NCBI GenBank assembly: GCA_037693485.1
Contig: CM075348.1
Span: 100,501,109-100,565,108, forward strand
Length of the DNA stretch: 64,000 nucleotides
Direction of reading: 5' to 3'
From: Kitagawia praeruptora
Taxonomy: Eukaryota; Streptophyta; Magnoliopsida; Apiales; Apiaceae
The notes beneath the pieces are model-generated. The model was not told the DNA's origin and searched no databases. It worked only from the letters and a program-made list of their open reading frames with translations. The position numbers were made by a program, and so were the translations under genes. Of this stretch, positions 23,548 to 34,140 are shown one piece after another; within the stretch, counting starts at the first letter, position 1, and each line of letters opens with the position of its first letter.

Positions 23548-25257
23548 TCAGTCAGGAGGCAATCCAGGTAATTCTTCAGGAAAAACATCCTCGAATTGAT
23601 TCACTACAGGAATTTCGTCAATAGCAGGGGCTTGCTTCTCGTTGTCAACCACATGAGCTAAGTAGGCTTGACATCCTTGCCTTAGTATTCTCTTCGCTTG
23701 GACCATAGTCAGAAAATTATGGGTAGGTTTTCTTCCGCAAAATTGTATTCTTTTGCCATTAGGTCCCTTTAAACTAACCCCCTTACGCCGACAATTGATT
23801 TGAGCGTCATAACGTGCTAACCAATCCATCCCAAGAATTATATCAAACTCTCCTAGATTAAAAGAAAGAAGATCTGCATCGAAGCGTTGTCCTTGAATTT
23901 CGATTCCACAATCTGGACATATCTGATCTATAGGAACTTTTTCCTGATTTGCTACTTCTATAATTAAGGTCTCTCCTAATGGTACGGACTGAATATCCAA
24001 TTTGTTCATAAAATTCTCCGATATGAAAGATCTTGTCGCTCTCGAGTCAATCAAAACACATGCATCTATAGAATTTACTAAAAGCGTACCTGCAATTACA
24101 TCGCTGTCAGCAATAGCATCCTTCACCGTCATGTTGAAAGTACGTGCAGTTGGCTTGTTGCTAGGGGGTGCCATGAGTCTAGGTACAGTTGTCTCCTTTG
24201 GTGGTGACTTACAATCTCGTACAATATGTCCTTTCTTCCTGCATTTGAAACAAGTAGTTGCCTTCTCCTTGCAGTTAGACGAATAATGCCCTTTCTGTCC
24301 ACAATTGTAATAAACAATACTAGCAAGATTACAAGGTCCTGGGTGCTTCTTCCCACACGTACTGCATTCGGGTAATAGTGGCCTTCCTTGAATCAGATTG
24401 GCTGTCTGAGGGGGTCTGAATTTCTGGTTGTTTCCCCTAGTGTCTTGATTCCCAATTCTCTTTATGTCATTACTTCTATCTTCTCGCTTCACAAATGGTT
24501 TCTTTCCACTCTGGTCGTCAGGCTTCCTCTCAAAACTAGTTCCACGATTCTGAAACTTCCTTTTCTTCACATCCTTGTCCTTTGAGTACAACTCAGTTCC
24601 ACTTTCGACAATAGATGCTTTATGAACCAAAGTAGCATAGTCGGTGATTTCTAGTATCACAACTCGATTCTGGATCAATGGTTTCAGCCCTAGTTGGAAC
24701 CGTTTAGCTCTCTTTTCGTCAGTATCCACATGGTAAGGTACAAACCAAGAGAGTTCAGAAAACTTGGCTTCATATTCAGCTATAGTCATATTGCCTTGTT
24801 TAAGTTCCAGAAATTTGATTTCCATCTGATTTTCAAAGTATTTAGGAAAATATTTCTCTAAAAACAGCTGTGTGAACCTAGTCCAGGGTATGACTACGTT
24901 TCCTTCCATTGCTCTCTTTGATTCCCACCAATAATTTGCTTCACCTTTTAACATGTAGGCTGCAAAAATGGTCTTCCTATCTTCTTCTACTCCTACAATC
25001 TCAAAGGTCTTTTCCATCTCTCGTAACCAGATTCTCGCCTCAACAGGATCAGTGGTACCTTTAAACTCAGGGGGATTTAATGATTTGAAAGATTTAAAGG
25101 TAACTGTATTTTTAGCTGGTGGTGCAGGGGGTTGATCATTTATGACTTGAGGTATTTCTTGTCTACGTGGAGGATTCTGTGTATGTTGTCTTAGAAATTC
25201 CAAAAGTAAACCCATAGGGTCATTAGGATTTGGATTTGGTTGAACTGCGGGTACTGG
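23548..25257 (-). pseudogene. gag: Gag and protease of the Tekay-type element, N-terminus deleted
   Basis: The frame is open back to the LTR junction at 25257, upstream of the first ATG (25215), so the native start is lost. It has the retrotransposon gag capsid (FKGTTDPVEARIWLREMEKTF, WTRFTQLFLEKYFP) at residues 45-170. Knuckles are CSTCGKKHPGPC, YNCGQKGHYSSNC and CFKCRKKGHIVRDC (residues 285-345). The protease follows at about 385, where the active site reads DSRATRSFIS instead of the usual DSGAT. Loss of that Gly should inactivate it. The frame ends before EIKFTIDLAPGT at a TGA where Arg is expected. Confidence 0.88.
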
Positions 25258-25260
25258 CTA

Positions 25261-25413
25261 ACAACATATATATTTAAATCCCGATTAAAACAATTACCCA
25301 CAAATATTAATATTTTATTATTTTATTTGCAACCGCGGCGCGTGGAGCCCATCCGCAACCAACACCGCCGCGCCACCTCCCCTGAATCTATCTTCTCCAA
25401 CTCGTCTCTCTTT

Positions 25414-25480
<67 letters not shown>

Positions 25481-26471
25481 TCTTCCCTCCCCTGTATCTC
25501 TCCATAATCTATCAATCTCTCTCAATCACGATCTCATCTCTCATCTCTCTGTTATCTCTCCCTCTTTCTCCCTGCTTCTCTCTCTCGCATCTCTCTCTCC
25601 TCAATCCTTCTTATCTCTCCCTCTCGTTCTCATCTATTGTCTCTCAGCTTCTCTATCTCTCCCTCTTTCCTCCCACCAGTGCTTCACCCATCCCCTTTCA
25701 CTCCGATACAAAATTCCGATCCAACACCATTCACAAAACTCCATCCCCTACCCTTTACCCGATCACACTCACAACCAAAATCCCCAAACACCCAACAACA
25801 ACCACATCACAGAAATGAACAAACAATACCATTACGAGTACTAATCGGACATAAAATTAACACGAAAATAAAGAAGAAAAGAGAGGAAAAATTTAAACTC
25901 CTACCCTGTGAATGGTTCATGGGTTTTTAATATTTTCACCGGGATAGAAAGTTGTGGGATTGAAAGAGAAAGGTGGATAGCTGTGATGGGGACTGCTTCC
26001 CCTTTCTTTTTTTCCCCTTCTGTATAACTCTAGTGTTTAGCCACGATTATAAAGATAATCTTCCCCTTATTAACGTGTCTCTACCCTATCCAACCAACAA
26101 TTAAGGTAAAGCAGCATCCCACGTAGCACTCACATTTTTATTTGATTTGATTTGATTTGATTTTTATTTTTTTAAATACGTAACACTCACATTTTTATTT
26201 TATTTGATTTGATTTTATTTTTATTTTTTTGAATAAATGTTGGACTTTAAAATAATATAAGATCAAAAATTAAAATCATATTTTCATAAATTCCCTAATT
26301 TAGTACATACCAATAAAATATTATGATATAATATAATATAATATGAACATATATATATATAATTCTAAAAGTTTATAAATACGCACTAATTAAAATATAC
26401 TAGTGCATCACTCTTAAATAAAATTTAAATATCGAGTAGGAAAATTTATTCTAAAATTCGCAATTATTACA
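25261..26471 (-). repeat. Truncated 5' LTR of the Tekay-type element
   Basis: From about 25275 it is clearly homologous to 19598-20690 of the left LTR (CCCGATTAAAACAATT onward). The 2.7 kb that should precede it on the plus strand is missing and it joins gag directly at about 25258. A CT microsatellite (25418-25477) is much longer than in the other LTR. Confidence 0.8.
25418..25477. repeat. (CT)n microsatellite, expanded
   Basis: About 60 bp of pure CT repeat, against about 20 bp at the matching position of the sister LTR (near 19735-19755). ORFs called through it are low-complexity artefacts. Confidence 0.9.
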
Positions 26472-26983
26472 ATAATAATGATTATAAGATTTGTTTTAAA
26501 TTAAAATGGTAATGTGTTTTAATTCGAAAGCAAATATTAATGATTGATTCATGTTTTTAGGTATATATAAAAGGTAATATCTTCGACTAAAAGTAAATGT
26601 GAAAAAGACAATCGACTAATTTTATTATGTTAATGTGAAAACGGCAATCGACTAATTACCATTAATTTTATCATGTTAATTAGCTAATTACCATTAATTA
26701 TATTATGTTATTATTTAATTTAGGTGCTATATTTTTCTTGAAAATTATGGTGGATATATATTTTAAGGTGTTTATAAAAGGTAATATCTTCAACAAAAAG
26801 TAAATATGAAAAAGGCAATCGACTAATTACCATTAATTATATTATGTTATTATTTATTTTAGGTGTATTTATTTTTCTTTATAATGAAGGATAAATAAGT
26901 AAATTTACGAAGTACCAAAAAACTTGTACCAAAAAACAGGTACCAAAACTTTTACTGTTTCGGTTTTTATATAATAGTATAGA

Positions 26984-28027
26984 TTATAATATTATTAGTT
27001 TATTTTATTAAATATAACCACCCGTGATATAATTGAAAAAAAAAAGATTTTAGTTAGAGAAAATAGAAAAGTAACGTGCATGATTTATGTGAAAAAGTAA
27101 TTGATTAGTTTATAGTAATTATAATTTAATTATGTTATTTTACGAAATAAAATTGTTCATAGTTTTTAGAAAATGAGAAATTAACGCTACCCGTTATATT
27201 TCTAGAAAAAGGGAATGTAATTAGAAAAAATAGAAAAGGTGATATATTTTAGCTGAAAAGGTAATCGGTTAATTATTAGTATTATAATATTATTAATTTA
27301 TTTGTATTAAATAGAAACGCGTGTAATATAATTAGAAAATGGAGGTTTTAGTAAGAAGAAAGAAAAAAGGTAACGTGTTTTGCTGAAAAAAGGTAACCGT
27401 CCATGATATAATTGGAAAAAGAGAGATTTTAGTTAGAGGAAAGAGAAAATGTTACGTGTTTTGACTGAAAAAGGTAATTGATTAGTTAATAATAATTATA
27501 TATAATTATGTTATTTTTAGCTGAAAAGGTAATTGATTTATTATTATTATTATTATTAAAATTTATTTTTTATTAAATAGAAACGCCTGTAATATAATTA
27601 GAAAAATGGAGGTTTTAGTAAGAAGAAAGAAAAAAGATAACATGTTTTGCTGAAAAAGATAACCGTCCATGATATAATTGGAAAAAGAGAGATTTTAGTT
27701 AGAAAATAGAGAAAAGGTAATGTGTTTTGACTGAAAAAGGTAATTGATTAGCTAATAGTAATTATATATAATTATGTGATTTTATTAAACAACAAAATTG
27801 CTCGTAGTGTTTTTAAAAAGAAGAAATTTTAATTAGATAAAATGTAAAGGATACTCTATTTTAAATGAAAAAGGAAATTATTTAGTTATTGAAAAATAGA
27901 AAAGGTTATATGTTTAAACTAAAAAAGGAAATTAAATAATAAATGAGAAATTTTAGTTAGATAACATATAAAAGATATTGTATTTTACCTGGAAAAAGAA
28001 GTTACGGCTTTTATATAATAGTATAGA
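26984..28027 (-). mobile_element. Helitron-like segment with its own 5' terminus
   Basis: The minus strand begins A|TCTATACTATTATATAAAAGCC at 28027. The roughly 1 kb interior contains diverged tandem units of about 250-300 bp (shared AGAGATTTTAGTTAGA and GAAAAAGGTAATTGATTA segments near 27040, 27420 and 27690). No 3' hairpin is seen before the next copy's 5' end at 26983, so the copy is truncated or fused. Confidence 0.5.
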
Positions 28028-28741
28028 TTATTATAAGTAAATGAATTTTAAAAAATATTTTATTATTATTTAATGTAAAAATGGCAATTTAAAATAACAC
28101 TAAAATTGTTTTACAAAAAATAATAATAATAAAGATATTTGTAAAATAATGACAAAACAATTTAAAAAGATGGGGACATAGACATTGTATAAAGTCAAAG
28201 TGGGAGGTTCCAATCTGCAACACAAAACTCAAAGTTTTATTGGAAAAAGAAAAAAATGAGTGGAAATTGGTGCTGCCAGGACGAGGCGAGGCCGGGCATG
28301 GATAATAAATCGATTACGGTCTCTCTCTCTTGTTAATTTTGGAAGAAAGGGATAAATTATTGAAATTTTTGGGGATTTGTTACAATAGTAATAGTTGTAG
28401 TTACTGTATATAGATTAGGGTTTTTTAGAAAGGGTACGAGGCACCATGTTGGATATCCTCAATATTATAGTTCATATTCCTTGATTTGAACAGTAATATT
28501 TTTACTAACGTTTGACCCTCTAATTTGACAACAATTACTTACCATGCCACTCAGTTAAACTGTTATTTTAACAAGTTATCCCGTGTATTTTAACTGCATG
28601 TGGCAGCAAAGAATCTAATTGCAAGGAATATAATAACGTAATATAAACCAAGTTTACAGTGGAATCTTAAGACAAAGACTTACAGGGGAAGCTTCGTACT
28701 AATTGCGTTGATTATTGAACCTGTTAATTCAAAATTCAAAA
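28028..28741. other. Intergenic DNA left of the CACTA element
   Basis: No ORF of note. It is AT-rich, then a stretch with a CTCTCTCTCT tract (28321-28331) and normal base composition (28190-28740) that could be an old gene flank. No gene could be supported. Confidence 0.4.
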
Positions 28742-29332
28742 TTGCACTACGCCATAGATGGCCTATAGCAACCCCCAAACTGTGTTACCATAGACCCCTG
28801 TTTGAAGTTACCATAGGCCAAAATAGGGCTATGGTAACACTTCAGCTGTGTTAGGTTCTCAACAGTAACTACAAGTATCTAAGGTAACATCAAAACACAG
28901 CCTAAGGTAACATAGCAAATGTGGTTACTAAAGACCTCTATAGCAACATCTTAAACACTCTACAGCAACATAGTTTGTGTGTTACAATAGAGGATATAAT
29001 TTTGCACATGGACAACTGTGGGGCCCACATCTTGGTGGGGTCCACAATCTATTGTAACACCCTCTTTTTCCAATTGTAACACATTGAGTGTTACATAATT
29101 AAAATCATTTATAACTAATTTTAATAACAAAAAAAATTATGACATTTAAATATTCAAGAACCAAATTAATTACATTTCAATAACATCATCCAACATCATT
29201 TCAATAACATCATCTTGTACAAAAAAAACCCAAATCATCCAAAAATATCTACCAACACTAGCTAATGAATAAAACTTAAAATGTACAAGTACTAGAGCTA
29301 ATAACATGGTAAATTTCAAAAGCCATAGCAAT

Positions 29333-29397
29333 GTTTTCCTCTGTTTTCCTCCTTTAAGCCATAGCGGTTCATATGATTCTTCTTCCGGACGAACTAT
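29333..29397 (-). pseudogene. Possible further captured exon, unrecognised
   Basis: After a TTTGCAG acceptor the frame reads IVRPEEESYEPLWLKGGKQRK. It lies downstream of the CLU piece on the same strand. I do not recognise the source gene. The 3' border is unclear. Confidence 0.3.
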
Positions 29398-29625
29398 CTG
29401 CAAAAAGAAAGAAACAATGACACTGCTTAGCAAACATTTAACAATATAACTACAGTAAAATATAGCATAGTAATTAGTAAATGTTTATAGGGTATATGGA
29501 TAAGAAAGAAAAACAATATAAAGTCAAACATGCCTTTCTAAATGTACAGAAGTAGTACAAAGCTATGTTTCTTTAAAAAGCAAATTATCACTACTTGAAG
29601 GACTGAAATCTAAACAATCAGCTAC

Positions 29626-29693
29626 CTGTGAGCAGTAGCAGGATGGTCTAGACCAAGACACCTTTCATTTATGACAAGTTCCCTATGCTACTG
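29626..29693 (-). pseudogene. Captured CLU/FRIENDLY-type TPR exon, 3' part
   Basis: It reads HRELVINERCLGLDHPATAH up to a GT donor (CACAG|GTAGC). Joined to the 5' part, a TAG replaces the Gln expected in the MQQHKEL-type motif. The fragment was therefore already non-coding or was mutated after capture. Confidence 0.65.
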
Positions 29694-32600
29694 TGTGACG
29701 CCCCCAAATCCGAGGTCAGAGATTCAGGTCGTCACATCACCATCCAACCATATCATACCTGTATTAACTTTACAACTCAACAATACATCCATCCAGACCT
29801 CAATCTTACGCACATACAAGTTAGAGCCTCAGAAACGATAATCAAAAGTAACACTAAATATTACAATACATCTGTACAATCCAGAATCTTACGCACTTCC
29901 ACTTATACAACTACACTTGAAGACAAGTCTTACTATTACAGTTGAAAGCCTATCAGACTTACTCTGTAGTATTTTTCAGGAACTAAATCACCTCCGGGGT
30001 AAATCTCCTACTCCTCTTCAGCTGGTACGGAGTTAACCGACCAAGTTCTTCTCTTTCTGAAAAGTTTTTATAAAGCAAGAATGAGCTACATAATGCTCAG
30101 CAAGTTCACCATTTTGGAAAATGATAAAGTGGTTTATTTTGAAAGCGTTCCCAACTGTATGGGTGTATATCTCAGATTACAAAAAAATAACTCGACAATA
30201 TATATGTCCGAGTTTGAATAAAACATTTATACTCACTAAGGAGCTTTAAGAATAACATATGAATCCTTTACAAGGTTCTCATTTCAATATATCTCAAGTT
30301 TGAATATATATGTATATAAGCATATCATTTTCGGCAAAACACTCTACGGTTATCATACTGTACAGGGAATACGTTATTGCAAAACCTCTTTCCTTCCATT
30401 AGCTTAGGAGGTTTCTCATTCAAAAACATTTCATTCTTTTGAAATAATTGCAAGAGTGCACTAACACGTGCCAATCTTTATAGAAAATCTTGCAGTTCTA
30501 GATACTGCACAATATCAATATTTTCTCATCAAAAACCACACTATCGGCAACTTGGCACTTAGGCCCAAGAAGCAGTGTTTGAGTATTTTTCCAAAGTGGA
30601 GGATGGGACTGGAAGAAAACATGAAAACCTGACAAGGATTGACGATGATCAGTCGCCACATCCAAGTCCAATAATCCGCGGGTCTTCTCTACCGGTAGAA
30701 GGATAGAAACTACATCCGTAACTATCCTCGGGTGAAAACTACATCCGTAATCACCCTCGATGAAAACTACATCCGTAATCATCCTTCGGCAACACCTGGG
30801 CCGGAATAATAATTGATGGACCGCCTGGCTCACGGCCGCTTACACATCCCGGGAATCGTTCGTCAACGATTCCCACACCTGCCAGAGTCCCCTTTTTATT
30901 TTCTTTTCAAAATCACTTTGATAGAAAACTTGAGTAGTTGAAGTTCGACCTCAGTCGTTCGATAATTCTTGAAAAACGTACAAGAAGCAAATGCTGACCG
31001 GGGGTTTTCGAAAAATGTTTTGGGTCCGAAAGAGTTCAAGTTTGAAAACGCTGAAGGTATCTTGGATTAGTTTTGTTTTTAAAATAATGAACGATAATTA
31101 ATAAATAATATTTTTAGATTTAATATATAAACAATTAGTAAAATAATTATTTAATTAAAATAAGCTTTCAATCCAAGATAGATATTTTTGAGTATTTTTA
31201 ACAACGTAAAAATAATAAATACGTAAGTATACGATACTTCCCGAATGACCTTTCGGGTTTTTGTAATTTAATCATGATACAATAATATACCGCTCCCCGG
31301 TCAATAGTATATTTGGACCGCTACGACCTCTATTGCTAGAGTCGTTGTCCGAAGAAACATTTTCATTCTAAGTTCAAGGGTGTACAAACACATATGCATA
31401 TATCTCAAACTTCAACATAATCTCATAAAGCATACGCATATAATACGTTCGGAACTACAAACACAACAGTGAAAATCCTTATATATAAGTTTTGAAAAGT
31501 AAACTTGCATGGGTAAAATCAAGAATATAATCTTTTGAAATTAAATACTTAGGGTTGGAAAACTTGCCTTGGTTGGGTTGGGGTGGTCGAGCGTGCGAAT
31601 TCGAACGATCTATACATAAACAATAATCGTTCGTTAGTACCTTAACAATTTCTTTCTAATTACGGGGTTTTAAGGGGATACGAAATTAACTTAACGACTT
31701 CGTCTTATGACTCCCTAGCCCCACTATAGGTCCATGACATCACTCGTTTACGCTTGTCACTTACTCGACTTAATTTAGTTACCACGTTCGAACCATAACC
31801 ATTAACCCTAGAATAATGTTCCACTAATCGACCTTTTTCCATTGCGCGAATTTTACTCTAGCATTTTTATAAAATCCAAAAATTCATATTTTAATCCAAT
31901 TCTTTTTGGGTAGCCTTCACCACTGTATTACATAGCTTCTCTAATTTTTCCATGATCCCAAATATTTTTAAGGTGTTTAAACAAGGTTCACAAGGGGGTT
32001 ACTTTATGCAGTCCATAGTCCAGAAACAAAAATCACTCCTCCGGCCATAACTAAAAATCCACACATCACCTAGCTATGAATCTTACATATCCAGAAACTA
32101 CATTCAATTATCTTTCCATCAATATAAGGTAGGACATCAGGGGACATCATTTGGGTGTTCAAAATCGTGCCACAACACAGGTCAAAGTTCCTGGATAAAA
32201 TCAGCAAGCTCAAATCACTTAGATCAACCATTTATCATGCTTCCATAACATAAACACCACTTAAAACACTTAGATAATGACTCATAACACTCATGGAGAT
32301 ATATATGTTCACCATAGTCATAAAATTCACCATCTCAACATCAAAACCTAAGATCCATGTTATCCAATACACATACATCCAAGATAACCCCTAAATTGCA
32401 TGGATCTACTACCATACTACATGAACAACACATAATCAAGGGTGGTTTGAGATTTCATACCTTCTTGAGCTCCTAGAGACTTTGAACAATCTTTATACAA
32501 CTTAAAAACACCTTAGATGGCCTCCTACAACACTCACAATGCAAGATCTAAAGGAAGAACAAACTTGGTTACTATTCATCCAAACTTTAACAATTTATAA

Positions 32601-33407
32601 CTTGGAATTGGATGGATGAAATGAAGTGAAATTGCTAGCATACCTTGATTAGATGATGTAGATGACCTAGGAATTATGGTATGAATTATGAGTGATGAGA
32701 AGTGGGAGAAAGAATTTTTCTTCCTCACCTTTTTGTTCTTGGCCGAGAGCAAGGTAAAGGGGGGGGGAGAGAGTTTGATTTCTTTTCTTTTGTGTTTGTG
32801 TTGGTTGTGTGTTTGATTGGGTGATACATATAATTGTATGTACAAGCATGGTACACTAGGTATGGCTATAGGCATGGCTCTCATGTACTCTTGTCTCCAC
32901 TTTTGAAAAAGTAATGCAATTAAACACTATTCATCTTCCAATGGCCAACTAGTTTGCTAGGTTTCTAACTACTTGGTTGCATGGGCTTGCATGCAATGCT
33001 ACTCCTTGTATTATTATTCTCCCACCAATGCTTATTATCTAACCTTTAATTCGTATCGTATCTTAATTAATCTCTCGTAATAATATTTTGTCGCGTAAAG
33101 ATTTCCCCTATAATTCCTTAAGTACTAATTGTGTAAATTCCTCTAATGTCCATAATTCCTTGTCATGATCCTTAATAAATCTTGTAACACTCTAATCATT
33201 CTCTAATCCCAAGTTTTATAAATCTCATTAACAATAAGACTCCTGCCTTCACAATCTCCCTTTTTATCTTACATAGGGAATACAACAACACAGTTTCTCA
33301 GACAATCAATTCTATTAATCACCGGGATGACCAGAAAGGTTCCATATTGACATTGTCACAAGATATTAAATAAAATAAAAATATTACCAAAAATTAGGGT
33401 TCTTACA
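29694..33407 (-). repeat. 3' LTR of the young non-autonomous element
   Basis: 3714 bp, TGTGACG...TTCTTACA. It is almost the same as 39187-42901. ORFs read inside it recur in the other copy and have no recognisable product. Confidence 0.92.
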
Positions 33408-33422
33408 GCCTCCCCTCCTTAA
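33408..33422 (-). other. Polypurine tract of the young non-autonomous element
   Basis: The minus strand reads AAGGAGGGGAGGC just before the left LTR (TGTAAGAACCC). It is intact. Confidence 0.8.
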
Positions 33423-33440
33423 AAGGATTCCGTCCCGGAA

Positions 33441-33915
33441 TCAGGTTGAAAACAGTTGGGGGTGCTTTTCACGCATTGCGCTTTCTAGTTCCCATGTTGA
33501 TTCTTCGACATTCTGGTTCCTCCACAAAACTCTCACTAATTTGACAACCTTGTTCCTCAGCACCTGTTCTTTCCTATCCATAATTTCTACGGGTTGCTCC
33601 ACATATGTTAAGTCTGGTTGCAGATCCACTTGATCATGTTCTATCACATGTCGGAAGTCGGTATGGTAGGGTCGTAACATAGACACATGAAACACATTAT
33701 GAATTTGCTGCAAGCTTGGGGCAAGGCTAACTCGCAGGCTAACTTCCCAATACGCCTCAAAATCTCAAAAGGTCCAATAAACCTCAGACTTAGCTTTCCT
33801 TTCTTAACAAACCGCATCAATCCTTTCCAGGGGGATACCTTTAGTATCACGAAGTCTCCCACCTCATACTCCTTTGATATCTCATAAAATTTGACCATTC
33901 GAAATGATGGGTTTC

Positions 33916-33917
<2 letters not shown>
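33441..33917 (-). pseudogene. Integrase C-terminal and chromodomain remnant
   Basis: Two frames carry the last part of Tekay-type integrase: YEVGDFVILKVSPWKG and IGPFEILRRIGK, then NVFHVSMLRPYH and the chromodomain-like IMDRKEQVLR, VLWRNQNVEESTWE. A frameshift at about 33715 separates them. The remnant starts abruptly at a 33-bp A tract (33918-33950). This is the best-preserved coding piece of the element. Confidence 0.75.

Positions 33918-33950
<33 letters not shown>
33918..33950. repeat. Poly(A) tract at an internal breakpoint
   Basis: 33 consecutive A on the plus strand mark the point where integrase homology stops. This may be a junction formed during reverse transcription or a slippage-expanded run. 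Confidence 0.85.
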
Positions 33951-33952
<2 letters not shown>

Positions 33953-34091
33953 AATGACTTTTACATACACTTGTCTGCACTGTAAAGACGTAATATCAAT
34001 TCAAAATCTTCATTTAATAATTCGTACATATCGTGATTGCAAAAAAAATTTCTCATCCACCCATAAAATTTCTATTCATCCAGGTTTCGAA

Positions 34092-34140
34092 TATTCACGA
34101 AAATTAGGGTTATTGCAGTCTCCTCTCCTTAAAAGGATTC
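34092..34140 (-). repeat. Relic LTR-end/polypurine junction inside the element
   Basis: ATTAGGGTTATTGCAG followed by TCTCCTCTCCTTAAAAGG closely parallels the real LTR end and polypurine tract at 33391-33425. A second element's 3' junction is thus buried in the interior. Confidence 0.6.

Larger units (their letters stand above)
16906..26471 (-). mobile_element. Ty3/gypsy chromovirus, Tekay (Del) type, defective
   Basis: The element lies between 5-bp ATAAT duplications (16901-16905 and 26472-26476) and runs from TGTGACGCC to TTATTACA. On the minus strand the order is 5' LTR remnant, gag, protease, RT, RNase H, integrase, chromodomain, polypurine tract, 3' LTR. The long LTR and C-terminal chromodomain fit Tekay. 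The left LTR is 3785 bp but the right one only about 1.2 kb. The missing part includes the primer binding site and the gag start. At least five nonsense codons and several frameshifts break pol. Confidence 0.9.
16379..26983 (-). mobile_element. Non-autonomous Helitron split by the Tekay-type element
   Basis: The minus-strand 3' hairpin at 16386-16404 (CCCGGGCATTGCACGGG) ends in GTAG rather than CTAG. The minus-strand 5' end at 26983 starts A|TCTATACTATTATAT. The interior from 16405 to 16905 continues at 26472 after removal of the LTR element. It resembles the short copy at 15522-16243. Native length is about 1 kb. No Rep/helicase coding sequence. Confidence 0.6.

Noticed and set aside
25318..25515. 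ORFs encoding Arg-Glu repeats on the minus strand
   Set aside because: Pure translation of the (CT)n microsatellite.
30498..30833. 111-aa ORF present twice (also 39991-40326)
   Set aside because: The duplication is explained by the two LTRs of one element; no recognisable motif and no start context.
32576..32884. 102-aa ORF with SPPPFTLLSAKNKK, also in the second LTR
   Set aside because: A one-base difference changes the frame in the second copy, so coding is not maintained.
33918..33950. Poly(A) tract as a SINE or processed pseudogene tail
   Set aside because: No pol III boxes, no target duplication and no gene body next to it.
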